Source: Acidimicrobiales bacterium
Lineage (GTDB): Bacteria; Actinomycetota; Acidimicrobiia; Acidimicrobiales; SZUA-35
NCBI GenBank assembly: GCA_013003325.1
Contig: JABDJU010000209.1
Coordinates: forward strand, 1 to 5,996
Direction of reading: 5' to 3'
Length of the DNA: 5,996 nt
The translations under genes were made by a program, and so were the position numbers. Under the pieces are notes generated by a model. It did no database searches, was not told the DNA's origin, and saw only the letters and a program-made list of their open reading frames with translations. This document shows, piece after piece, positions 1-4,487 of this stretch (the first letter of the stretch is position 1; the number at the start of each line of letters is the position of its first letter).

Positions 1-50
1 GCACGAACAAGACCCCCGCTAGGCGAGGGTCTCGGCACACCCGGAGAGAC
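1..50. repeat. Direct repeat, first copy (tRNA-Arg 3' end plus terminator)
   Basis: These 50 bases are identical to 118-167. The copies diverge at 51 versus 168, and the first copy may extend beyond the window edge. Each carries, on the minus strand, the last 15 nt of a tRNA-Arg followed by a terminator hairpin. The heptamer gtgcacg occurs both at 116-122 and at 223-229, next to the 5' end of the intact tRNA, which suits a tandem duplication of a unit of roughly 110-117 bp. Confidence 0.9.
11..31 (-). terminator. Intrinsic terminator behind the tRNA-Arg pseudogene
   Basis: On the minus strand GACCCTCGC-CTA-GCGGGGGTC forms a 9-bp stem with one G-U pair and a 3-nt loop, followed by TTGTTCGT. 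It is identical to the hairpin at 128-148. Confidence 0.7.
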
Positions 51-102
51 CCGACCCTGCCTTCTGGCCCGCAGACGCTCGATCCAAGTGAGCCATCCGG
101 CA
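36..102 (-). pseudogene. Degenerate tRNA-Arg copy (tRNA pseudogene)
   Basis: Read on the minus strand, this stretch resembles the intact tRNA-Arg(ACG) 117 bases further on, but it is about 7 nt shorter and cannot fold properly. The D-arm is kept (GCTC...TTGGAT...GAGC) and so are the last 15 nt of the tRNA. The acceptor 5' strand (TGCCGGA) no longer pairs with the 3' strand CGGGTGT. The anticodon loop has shrunk to about five bases (TCTG-CGGGC-CAGA) with no readable ACG, and the T-arm has lost bases. The intact terminator of the functional copy is repeated behind it. The best reading is a tandem duplicate of tRNA-Arg plus terminator whose tRNA has decayed. The 5' boundary is approximate. A remnant of an integration event at the tRNA 3' end is possible but less likely, because the whole tRNA, not only its 3' end, is recognisable. 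Confidence 0.65.
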
Positions 103-117
103 CAGCCACGTCTACGT

Positions 118-152
118 GCACGAACAAGACCCCCGCTAGGCGAGGGTCTCGG

Positions 153-167
<15 letters not shown>
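118..167. repeat. Direct repeat, second copy (tRNA-Arg 3' end plus terminator)
   Basis: Identical to 1-50. This copy belongs to the intact tRNA-Arg(ACG). That the terminator and tRNA 3' end stayed identical while the tRNA body in the first copy decayed suggests either a recent event or gene conversion limited to this part. Confidence 0.9.
128..148 (-). terminator. Intrinsic terminator of tRNA-Arg(ACG)
   Basis: A 9-bp GC-rich stem (GACCCTCGC / GCGGGGGTC) with a CTA loop starts 5 nt beyond the tRNA discriminator base on the minus strand and is followed by TTGTTCGT. The U-tract is weak, as is common in GC-rich genomes. Confidence 0.75.
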
Positions 168-226
<59 letters not shown>

Positions 227-253
227 ACGTAGTCGGGTCGGACTGCGGGCATA

Positions 254-283
254 ACGGTAGCACTGCCGTCTCGACGGGTCGAA
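254..283 (-). promoter_or_regulatory. Promoter of tRNA-Arg(ACG)
   Basis: On the minus strand TTCGAC (278-283) and TACCGT (254-259) are separated by 18 bp. This puts the transcription start near 247, about 20 nt before the tRNA 5' end. Confidence 0.6.
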
Positions 284-296
284 GCCGTGACTCGCC

Positions 297-644
297 TCAA
301 CCCTCGGCTGTCGGTTCGCACACCGGGTTCCACCCAAGCGACCCGAGGTGCTCCGGAACGCGCACGATCCACTCGACCGACTCGGCTGGATTCAACTCGA
401 TTCGCCCCGAAGCGGCGACAGCCACCTGGCCTTCGGTCGTCAGCGCATACAGGACGCAGCTTCCCGTCCCGACGTCCGTGCCGTCGACGTCGCTGTACAC
501 CCTGACACAGGCGTCACCGTCATCACACTCAAACGACTCGGAGTCCGCGCCGACGAAGACCGCAACTACGAACGGCGAAGGATCACTGCAGGCAGCCAAG
601 AACACCAGTGACAACAACCCCGCGGCGCGCCATGATCCGAGCAC
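297..644 (-). CDS. Small secreted lipoprotein of unknown function
   Basis: Encodes 115 aa starting at a GTG. A short n-region (MLGSWR) and a hydrophobic stretch end in a lipobox, LAAC, with the lipidation Cys at residue 19. The mature part is acidic and has four more cysteines (40, 46, 63 and 109), enough for two disulfides in an exported domain. I recognise no family. The start is chosen because it opens the signal peptide and because a TACGAT -10 box (651-656) ends exactly 6 nt before it, the spacing expected for a leaderless mRNA; no ribosome binding site is visible. It lies behind the terminator of tRNA-Ser(GCU), so it is probably transcribed alone. It is probably anchored to the outer face of the cytoplasmic membrane. 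Confidence 0.8.
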   Translation of the reverse strand: MLGSWRAAGLLSLVFLAACSDPSPFVVAVFVGADSESFECDDGDACVRVYSDVDGTDVGTGSCVLYALTTEGQVAVAASGRIELNPAESVEWIVRVPEHLGSLGWNPVCEPTAEG

Positions 645-650
645 AGTTGA

Positions 651-656
651 ATCGTA
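651..656 (-). promoter_or_regulatory. -10 box for a leaderless lipoprotein mRNA
   Basis: TACGAT on the minus strand fits TANNNT and is followed by 6 nt and then the GTG start, so transcription would begin at or beside the start codon. No good -35 is visible. Confidence 0.5.
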
Positions 657-685
657 TTGGGTCGGAGAAGCCCGCCCGGTCGATG

Positions 686-714
686 GAAAGCCCCCGTCCG
701 GGACGGGGGCTTTC
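686..714 (-). terminator. Terminator of tRNA-Ser(GCU)
   Basis: A perfect 13-bp stem (GAAAGCCCCCGTC / GACGGGGGCTTTC) with a 3-nt loop, 6 nt beyond the tRNA 3' end. Its symmetric A-rich and T-rich flanks would also let it act on the plus strand. Confidence 0.9.
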
Positions 715-720
715 TGGGAG

Positions 721-810
721 CGGAGAGAGAGGGATTTGAACCCTCGAGCAGGCTAATAACCCACTACTCGCTTAGCAGGCGAGCGCCTTCGACCACTCGG
801 CCATCTCTCC
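721..810 (-). tRNA. tRNA-Ser(GCU)
   Basis: A 90-nt class II tRNA. The acceptor is GGAGAGA/TCTCTCC with discriminator G, the anticodon arm is CTCGC-CTGCTAA-GCGAG (anticodon GCT, reading AGC/AGU), there is a long variable arm, and the T-arm is GAGGG-TTCAAAT-CCCTC. CCA is not encoded. It begins 26 nt after the stop of the exporter gene on the same strand and could be cotranscribed with it. A TACTGT box at 824-829 is a candidate -10 for its own promoter. A strong terminator follows. Confidence 0.97.
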
Positions 811-836
811 GGGTTGGGCAGTAACAGTACCGACCG

Positions 837-1703
837 TCAAGCCCCGACACCAGACGAAACCACGTCCGGCTCGGACTCCGACGAGCCCAGCCAGATCGCG
901 ACCGCCACACCGGCGATACCGGCCCATTCCAACACGCTCAAACGTTGGTCCAGCGCCACCAACCCCATCAGTGCGGCGGTCACGGGCAACAGCGATTGCA
1001 GCAATGCGAACCGTGAACGAGTGAGATGTGACATCACGACCTGGTCGATGCCATAGGGGATGGCGTTGGAGAACAGACCGGTCAACAATGCCAGTAGCAA
1101 CAAGCCGGGTCGCTCGATGCTGAGCCCGGGCCCAGCCACTGGCGCGATCACCAACGCACCTACGGCCATTCCCACACAGAGACCGTCGACGCCGAACCCC
1201 GAGCGGGCGACCCGATGACCCAGCACGATGTACCCGGCCCACAGCAGGGCGGCCAGTAGGGCGAACCCGATGCCGATCAGTGAGCCTTCCGGCTGGATCC
1301 CGGCGATGAGAGCAACCCCTCCGCCGGCCAACACCAGCGACCCCACCGACCTGATCGAACGGGCACCGAAGGCCGCAACCGAGATCGGGCCGAGGAACTC
1401 GATTGCTACGGCGTTGCCGAGCGGGAGATTGTCGATGGCGAGGTAGAAGGCGAGGTTCATCGCGGCGAGCACCGACCCGAAGGCGGCAGCCGCCCAGAAC
1501 GCCGACCCGGTCCATTCGCGCCGCCAGCTCCGGCGGAACGCGATGACGAGGAGCGACGCGCCGATGACTCGGAGGAGGGCGACGTTGCGGGCGGGCAGGA
1601 ACTCGAAGAGCTCGACTGCGATCGCAGCGCCGACGTATTGAGAGATGCCACCGAGCACGAACAACGGCTCGGGTGGAATGCGGGGAGCCGTGCGCTGGAC
1701 CAT
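837..1703 (-). CDS. EamA/RhtA-family transporter (DMT superfamily exporter)
   Basis: Encodes 288 aa, the usual size for a ten-helix drug/metabolite transporter with two EamA repeats. Hydrophobic segments cover most of the chain from about residue 14 to 273. The stretch NLAFYLAIDNLPLG followed by IEFLGPISVAA (about 83-111) is typical of RhtA-like exporters of threonine, homoserine and other amino acids, with a matching second-half segment around SNAIPYGID and ALLQSLLPV (about 212-241). The substrate cannot be read from the sequence. The frame is open further upstream, but that would overlap tRNA-Ser(UGA) and a palindrome. The ATG at 1703 is preferred because a TACCGT -10 box ends 7 nt before it, which suits leaderless expression, and no Shine-Dalgarno is present. 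tRNA-Ser(GCU) follows by 26 nt. Confidence 0.9.
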   Translation of the reverse strand: MVQRTAPRIPPEPLFVLGGISQYVGAAIAVELFEFLPARNVALLRVIGASLLVIAFRRSWRREWTGSAFWAAAAFGSVLAAMNLAFYLAIDNLPLGNAVAIEFLGPISVAAFGARSIRSVGSLVLAGGGVALIAGIQPEGSLIGIGFALLAALLWAGYIVLGHRVARSGFGVDGLCVGMAVGALVIAPVAGPGLSIERPGLLLLALLTGLFSNAIPYGIDQVVMSHLTRSRFALLQSLLPVTAALMGLVALDQRLSVLEWAGIAGVAVAIWLGSSESEPDVVSSGVGA

Positions 1704-1710
1704 CGACGAC

Positions 1711-1716
1711 ACGGTA
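1711..1716 (-). promoter_or_regulatory. -10 box for the leaderless exporter mRNA
   Basis: TACCGT on the minus strand is followed by GTCGTCG and then the ATG of the EamA gene. The -35 position falls inside the left arm of the 53-bp palindrome and does not match the consensus, so the palindrome may overlap the control region of this gene. Confidence 0.5.
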
Positions 1717-1721
1717 GATGC

Positions 1722-1774
1722 CCGTTCTTGGGTCGCTTGACATCGATATACGGTGCCAAGCGACCCAAGAACGG
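1722..1774. repeat. 53-bp palindromic element, copy 1
   Basis: A perfect 18-bp inverted repeat (CCGTTCTTGGGTCGCTTG at 1722-1739 and its complement at 1757-1774) around a 17-nt centre containing ATCGATATACGG. It begins only 2 nt after the 3' end of tRNA-Ser(UGA). The second copy at 3788-3840 has the same total length and 46 of 53 identical bases when one copy is reversed. The hairpin could act as a terminator for the tRNA, but no U-tract follows. A processing signal or a small dispersed repeat are alternatives. Confidence 0.95.
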
Positions 1775-1776
1775 AG

Positions 1777-1863
1777 CGGAGGGGGTGGGATTTGAACCCA
1801 CGGAACCCGTGAGGGTTCAACGGTTTTCAAGACCGTCACCTTCGACCGCTCGGTCACCCCTCC
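1777..1863 (-). tRNA. tRNA-Ser(UGA)
   Basis: An 87-nt class II tRNA. The acceptor is GGAGGGG/CCCCTCC with discriminator G, the anticodon arm is ACGGT-CTTGAAA-ACCGT (anticodon TGA), there is a long variable arm, and the T-arm is GTGGG-TTCAAAT-CCCAC. CCA is not encoded. A TACGCT box (1887-1892) is a likely -10, with TTGACG (1906-1911) only 13 bp further up, which is too close to be a standard -35. The 53-bp palindrome starts 2 nt after its 3' end. Confidence 0.97.
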
Positions 1864-1886
1864 ATCAGCGGGTGCTGCGGCGTGTC

Positions 1887-1892
1887 AGCGTA
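1887..1892 (-). promoter_or_regulatory. Candidate -10 box of tRNA-Ser(UGA)
   Basis: TACGCT on the minus strand would start transcription near 1880, about 17 nt before the tRNA. TTGACG lies upstream with a 13-bp gap, and TGCTTG gives a 16-bp gap, so the -35 assignment is uncertain. Confidence 0.4.
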
Positions 1893-2020
1893 CCCGGCCC
1901 TTCGTCGTCAAGCAGTCGAGCGACGACCGTGGCGCCCGCCGAGTACCAGGAGGAGCCGGCGGATTGATCGGGGTAGATCGGCGACAGGGACCGAGAGCGC
2001 AGGTCTCTGGTCGGCGGAGG

Positions 2021-2270
2021 ATGCAACGTGTCTTCCCCCTGGTTGCCGCAATTGCCCTCGCCGTGGCGTGTGCCACCGCCGAGCCGGTGGCTGACACCGA
2101 CGCACCGCTGGCAGTCGAGTCAACGTCACAAGCCGACACGACCTCCGTGACGACCACCGCCGCGCATACCCGCGTCCGAACGTTGGATTTGGTCTACAAC
2201 GCCGATGGCCAGCGCCAGGCGCTCAAAGAGCGTCGCCGCGATCGAGGACATCATCGCCGGGCTGCCCTGA
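2021..2270 (+). pseudogene. Short lipoprotein gene, apparently frameshifted
   Basis: From the ATG at 2021 the frame reads MQRVFPLVAAIALAVAC, a lipoprotein signal peptide with a lipobox Cys at residue 17, then a Thr/Ser/Ala-rich linker and the end of a domain (TLDLVYNADGQRQALKE). After that the frame turns Arg-rich and runs on as an artefact into the alditol oxidase gene. One base later, the +1 frame continues as VAAIEDIIAGLP and stops at TGA 2268-2270. Removing a single base around 2231 would join the parts into an 82-aa lipoprotein. I read this as a 1-nt insertion, real or from sequencing. The GGAGG at 2016-2020 touches the ATG with no spacing; a TTG at 1964 with AGGAGG about 8-10 nt before it is an alternative start. 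The function is unknown. Confidence 0.5.
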
Positions 2271-2371
2271 GTGACGGGCTGTGGCTGCCTGCGTTGTGCA
2301 TCAGCTTCGATGCGCATCGGGATGGTGCGCAACGGGCAACGAACAGCCCATCCTCGCCGCTCCTGGCGGTC

Positions 2372-2377
2372 TACGGT
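2372..2377 (+). promoter_or_regulatory. Candidate -10 box of the alditol oxidase gene
   Basis: TACGGT with no convincing -35. It would give a start near 2384 and a leader of about 22 nt that contains the GAGG ribosome binding site at 2397-2400. Confidence 0.3.
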
Positions 2378-2405
2378 TTCGGCTGGCAAGTCAGGCGAGG
2401 AAGTC

Positions 2406-3632
2406 ATGGAACTGGTGAACTGGGCCGGCAACGTCAGGTACCGGGCGTCGACGGTGCACAGCCCCGGATCGATCGTCGAAGCACAACAGCTGATTGCGAC
2501 GTTGCCCAGGGTGAGAGCCGTCGGCACCCGACACTCTTTCAGCACGATCGCCGACTCGCCGGGTGGCGCTCTGATCTCCCTCGCCGGCATGAAGATGGAC
2601 CTCGAAATCGACGAGGAGTCTGCGACCGCTTCGTTCCTTGGAGCACACAGCTATGGAGCGGTGGCGGCGGAGCTCGACGCCCGAGGCTGGGCGCTGGAGA
2701 ACATGGGCTCGCTTCCGCACATTTCGGTCGTTGGAGGCACCGCCACCGGCACGCACGGCTCCGGCGACCAGAACGGCATCCTTGCGACGGCGATTCGGGC
2801 GATCGAGTTGATCACGGCAGACGGCGAGCTCAGGACCGTCGCCGACGACGACCCGGACCTCGAGGCCATGGCCGTCGGGCTGGGAGCGTTCGGGGTGATC
2901 ACCCGGCTCACTCTGGCCATTCAGCCGAGCTATCGAGTGCGCCAAGACGTGTATCGCGATGCCTCCTGGGACACAGTCCTGGAGTCGTTCGACGAGGTGA
3001 TGGCCAGCGCCTACAGCGTGTGCCTCATCGGCAGATTCGAGTCCCAGACGATCGGGGTGACCATACTGAAGTCGGTAGTTGCGCCGGGCGACGACGATGC
3101 CCCGCTCGAGCGATTCGGAGGCACTTGGGATCCCGACCCGATGCCCGGCGAGCACCACACGGTCCGTGCGGGCCGTCCGGGACCGTGGCACGAGCGGCTG
3201 CCCCACTTCCGGCCGGACTACCCGCCGTCGGTGGGAGGCGACGAACTCCAAAGCGAGTACTTCGTGCCGCGGCGGCATGGTGTCGCCGCGATCGAGGCGC
3301 TGCGGTCGATGGGCGACGCCATCGAGCCGCATCTGTGGGCGACGGAGATCCGTACCGTTTCCGCCGACGCCTTGTGGGCCAGCCCAGCGTTCGAGCGCGA
3401 CAGCGTCTGCATCGGGTTCACCTGGAAGAAGCATCCTGAGGAGGTGGCAGCGTTGACGACCGATGTCGAGGAGGCGCTGGAACCGTTCGAGCCGAGGCCC
3501 CACTGGGGCAAGCTGTTCGGGTCGACCGACCTGAAGCGCCGATTCCCCAGGCTGTCGGAGCACCTGGCGCTCGCCGAGCGATACGACCCGACCGGCAAGT
3601 TCGGATCGGACCTTCTCACAGGCCTGGGCTGA
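2406..3632 (+). CDS. xyoA: Alditol (xylitol) oxidase, FAD-dependent
   Basis: Encodes 408 aa, the usual length for AldO-type alditol oxidases of the vanillyl-alcohol oxidase fold. These oxidise the terminal hydroxyl of xylitol, sorbitol and related polyols with O2 to the aldose and H2O2. In order: NWAGNVRY near the N-terminus (5-12); VRAVGTRHSFS (36-46) with His43 at the position of the covalently bound FAD in AldO; the FAD-binding stretch SLPHISVVGG and TATGTHGSG (102-120); GPWHERLPHFR (259-269); ELQSEY (280-285); EIRTV (314-318); and RPHWGK (364-369). From memory, AldO catalytic residues Ser106, Glu320, Arg322 and Lys375 correspond to Ser102, Glu314, Arg316 and Lys369, all present. The ATG at 2406 is chosen for the GAGG site (2397-2400) and because NWAGN is normally close to the N-terminus; upstream in-frame sequence is Arg-rich noise. 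No signal peptide is seen, so it is cytoplasmic. D-arabinono-lactone or gulono-lactone oxidase is less likely, because the polyol-oxidase signatures are specific. Confidence 0.92.
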   Translation: MELVNWAGNVRYRASTVHSPGSIVEAQQLIATLPRVRAVGTRHSFSTIADSPGGALISLAGMKMDLEIDEESATASFLGAHSYGAVAAELDARGWALENMGSLPHISVVGGTATGTHGSGDQNGILATAIRAIELITADGELRTVADDDPDLEAMAVGLGAFGVITRLTLAIQPSYRVRQDVYRDASWDTVLESFDEVMASAYSVCLIGRFESQTIGVTILKSVVAPGDDDAPLERFGGTWDPDPMPGEHHTVRAGRPGPWHERLPHFRPDYPPSVGGDELQSEYFVPRRHGVAAIEALRSMGDAIEPHLWATEIRTVSADALWASPAFERDSVCIGFTWKKHPEEVAALTTDVEEALEPFEPRPHWGKLFGSTDLKRRFPRLSEHLALAERYDPTGKFGSDLLTGLG

Positions 3633-3645
3633 GGCCCGGACCTGT
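3618..3645. terminator. Bidirectional hairpin terminator between xyoA and tRNA-Ser(CGA)
   Basis: Arms ACAGGCCTGGGC (3618-3629) and GCCCGGACCTGT (3634-3645) form a 12-bp stem with one mismatch and one wobble around a TGAG loop that contains the xyoA stop codon. It lies between two convergent units and could stop both. There is no T-tract. Confidence 0.55.
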
Positions 3646-3657
3646 CGGACGGTGTGG

Positions 3658-3746
3658 CGGAGGGGGAGGGATTCGAACCCTCGAAGGGCGTGAACCCTTA
3701 CTGCATTTCGAGTGCAGCGCACTAGACCGGACTATGCGACCCCTCC
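3658..3746 (-). tRNA. tRNA-Ser(CGA)
   Basis: An 89-nt class II tRNA. The acceptor is GGAGGGG/CCCCTCC with discriminator G, the anticodon arm is CTGCA-CTCGAAA-TGCAG (anticodon CGA), there is a long variable arm, and the T-arm is GAGGG-TTCGAAT-CCCTC. CCA is not encoded. It differs from tRNA-Ser(GGA) at 7 of 89 positions, including a compensated anticodon-stem pair, so the two are close paralogues. It has its own promoter (3758-3786). Confidence 0.97.
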
Positions 3747-3757
3747 GGGGATCGGAG

Positions 3758-3786
3758 ATCGTACCCCCGTCGTTGCGAGGGTCCAA
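3758..3786 (-). promoter_or_regulatory. Promoter of tRNA-Ser(CGA)
   Basis: On the minus strand TTGGAC (3781-3786), a 17-bp spacer and TACGAT (3758-3763) form the best promoter in the window. The start falls near 3751, about 5 nt before the tRNA. It sits directly downstream of palindrome copy 2, so the two serine tRNAs need not share a transcript. Confidence 0.75.
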
Positions 3787-3787
3787 T

Positions 3788-3840
3788 CCGTTCTTGGGTC
3801 GGTTGACTCCGTATATGGTGGTCAACCGACCCAAGAACGG
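3788..3840. repeat. 53-bp palindromic element, copy 2
   Basis: A perfect 20-bp inverted repeat (CCGTTCTTGGGTCGGTTGAC at 3788-3807 and its complement at 3821-3840) with a 13-nt centre, TCCGTATATGGTG. It starts 3 nt after the 3' end of tRNA-Ser(GGA). Compared with copy 1, the pair at positions 15/39 is G-C here and C-G there, so pairing is kept although both bases changed. Its orientation, judged by CCGTATAT in the centre, is opposite to copy 1. No U-tract follows the hairpin. Confidence 0.95.
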
Positions 3841-3843
3841 GAG

Positions 3844-3932
3844 CGGAGGGAGAGGGATTTGAACCCTCGAAGGGCGTGAACCCTTACAGCATTTCCAATG
3901 CTGCGCACTAGACCTGACTATGCGACCCCTCC
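3844..3932 (-). tRNA. tRNA-Ser(GGA)
   Basis: An 89-nt class II tRNA. The acceptor is GGAGGGG/TCCCTCC (one G-U) with discriminator G, the anticodon arm is CAGCA-TTGGAAA-TGCTG (anticodon GGA), there is a long variable arm, and the T-arm is GAGGG-TTCAAAT-CCCTC. CCA is not encoded. It is divergent from tadA; a TACTCT box at 3964-3969 is a possible -10, giving a leader of about 25 nt that includes a 15-bp palindrome. Confidence 0.97.
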
Positions 3933-3938
3933 GGGGCG

Positions 3939-3953
3939 TCGATCACTGATCGA
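3939..3953. promoter_or_regulatory. 15-bp palindrome between tRNA-Ser(GGA) and tadA
   Basis: TCGATCA-C-TGATCGA is a perfect 7-bp inverted repeat with a 1-nt centre. It lies upstream of the tadA -10 box and inside the presumed leader of tRNA-Ser(GGA). It has the form of an operator for a dimeric regulator, but nothing else supports that role. Confidence 0.35.
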
Positions 3954-3962
3954 GCGAGGCCG

Positions 3963-3969
3963 TAGAGTA
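3963..3969. promoter_or_regulatory. Overlapping divergent -10 boxes for tadA and tRNA-Ser(GGA)
   Basis: TAGAGT (3963-3968, plus strand) and TACTCT (3964-3969, minus strand) overlap by five bases. The first suits tadA with a leader of about 19 nt, the second the divergent tRNA. The -35 regions are poor on both sides. Confidence 0.4.
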
Positions 3970-3993
3970 CCCGCACTCCCGCCACGAGACCAG

Positions 3994-4455
3994 ATGACCC
4001 ACTCCCCCGCACAGCTCGAAGCATGGATGCAACTCGCACTCGACGAGGCGCGTCAGGCACCCGAGCATGGCGACGTCCCGATCGGCGCGGTACTGGTCGA
4101 TCCGAGCGGGAACGTCGTCGCATCGGATCACAACCGGCGCGAAGCGCGTGCCGACTCCCTAGCTCACGCCGAGATGCTGGTCCTCTCGGCCGCAGCCGGT
4201 GGAGACGGCTGGCGACTGACCGACCACACACTGGTCGTGACCCTCGAGCCGTGTGCCATGTGCGCCGGCGCGATCCAGCAGGCTCGCCTCGGCCACCTCG
4301 TGTACGGAGCCGCCGACCTCAAGGCCGGGGCGTGCTGGTCGCTGTACAACATCCCTCAGGACGCCCGGCTCAACCACCGGGTGGAGATGACGTCCGGCGT
4401 CCTGGCCGAACTGAGCTCGGGCCTCCTCGGCGCGTTCTTCGCAGAGCGGCGCTGA
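3994..4455 (+). CDS. tadA: tRNA-specific adenosine deaminase TadA
   Basis: Encodes 153 aa, normal for TadA, which deaminates A34 of tRNA-Arg(ACG) to inosine in the cytoplasm. It has the zinc deaminase motifs HAE (58-60: zinc ligand His58, proton-shuttle Glu60) and PCAMC (86-90: zinc ligands Cys87 and Cys90), plus EHGDVPIGAVLV near the start (24-35) and LNHRVE (126-131) near the end, as in E. coli TadA. The ATG at 3994 leaves the usual short N-terminus before the conserved WM (11-12). The frame is open further upstream, but that part overlaps tRNA-Ser(GGA). No strong Shine-Dalgarno is visible. A Trp-Ser-Leu replaces the more common Gly-Ser-Leu after the KAGA stretch. Its tRNA substrate is encoded at 153-226. 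The rhodopsin gene converges on it with a 32-bp gap. Confidence 0.95.
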   Translation: MTHSPAQLEAWMQLALDEARQAPEHGDVPIGAVLVDPSGNVVASDHNRREARADSLAHAEMLVLSAAAGGDGWRLTDHTLVVTLEPCAMCAGAIQQARLGHLVYGAADLKAGACWSLYNIPQDARLNHRVEMTSGVLAELSSGLLGAFFAERR

Positions 4456-4487
4456 AGAGGCCCGAAACGCTCGATCGGTGGTGAGCG

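Noticed and set aside
334..344. CCAAGCGACCC, an 11-nt match to the arm of palindrome copy 1
   Set aside because: It is inside the lipoprotein coding region, has no inverted partner and does not extend, so it is probably chance.
1737..1742. TTGACA inside palindrome copy 1 as a plus-strand -35 box
   Set aside because: No -10-like hexamer lies 16-18 bp downstream, and the bases are explained by the inverted repeat.
772..1857. A 361-codon minus-strand open frame over the exporter
   Set aside because: It is rich in Arg and Pro, reads into tRNA sequence at both ends, and lies out of frame with the clear ten-helix transporter.
1964..3439. A long plus-strand open frame of 491 codons
   Set aside because: Only its first part (from 2021 to about 2230) looks coding. 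The rest is Arg-rich and overlaps the alditol oxidase, whose motifs are unmistakable in another frame.
2391..3722. A 443-codon minus-strand open frame opposite xyoA
   Set aside because: It starts inside tRNA-Ser(CGA), is Arg/His-rich without domain motifs, and is the antisense shadow of a GC-rich gene.
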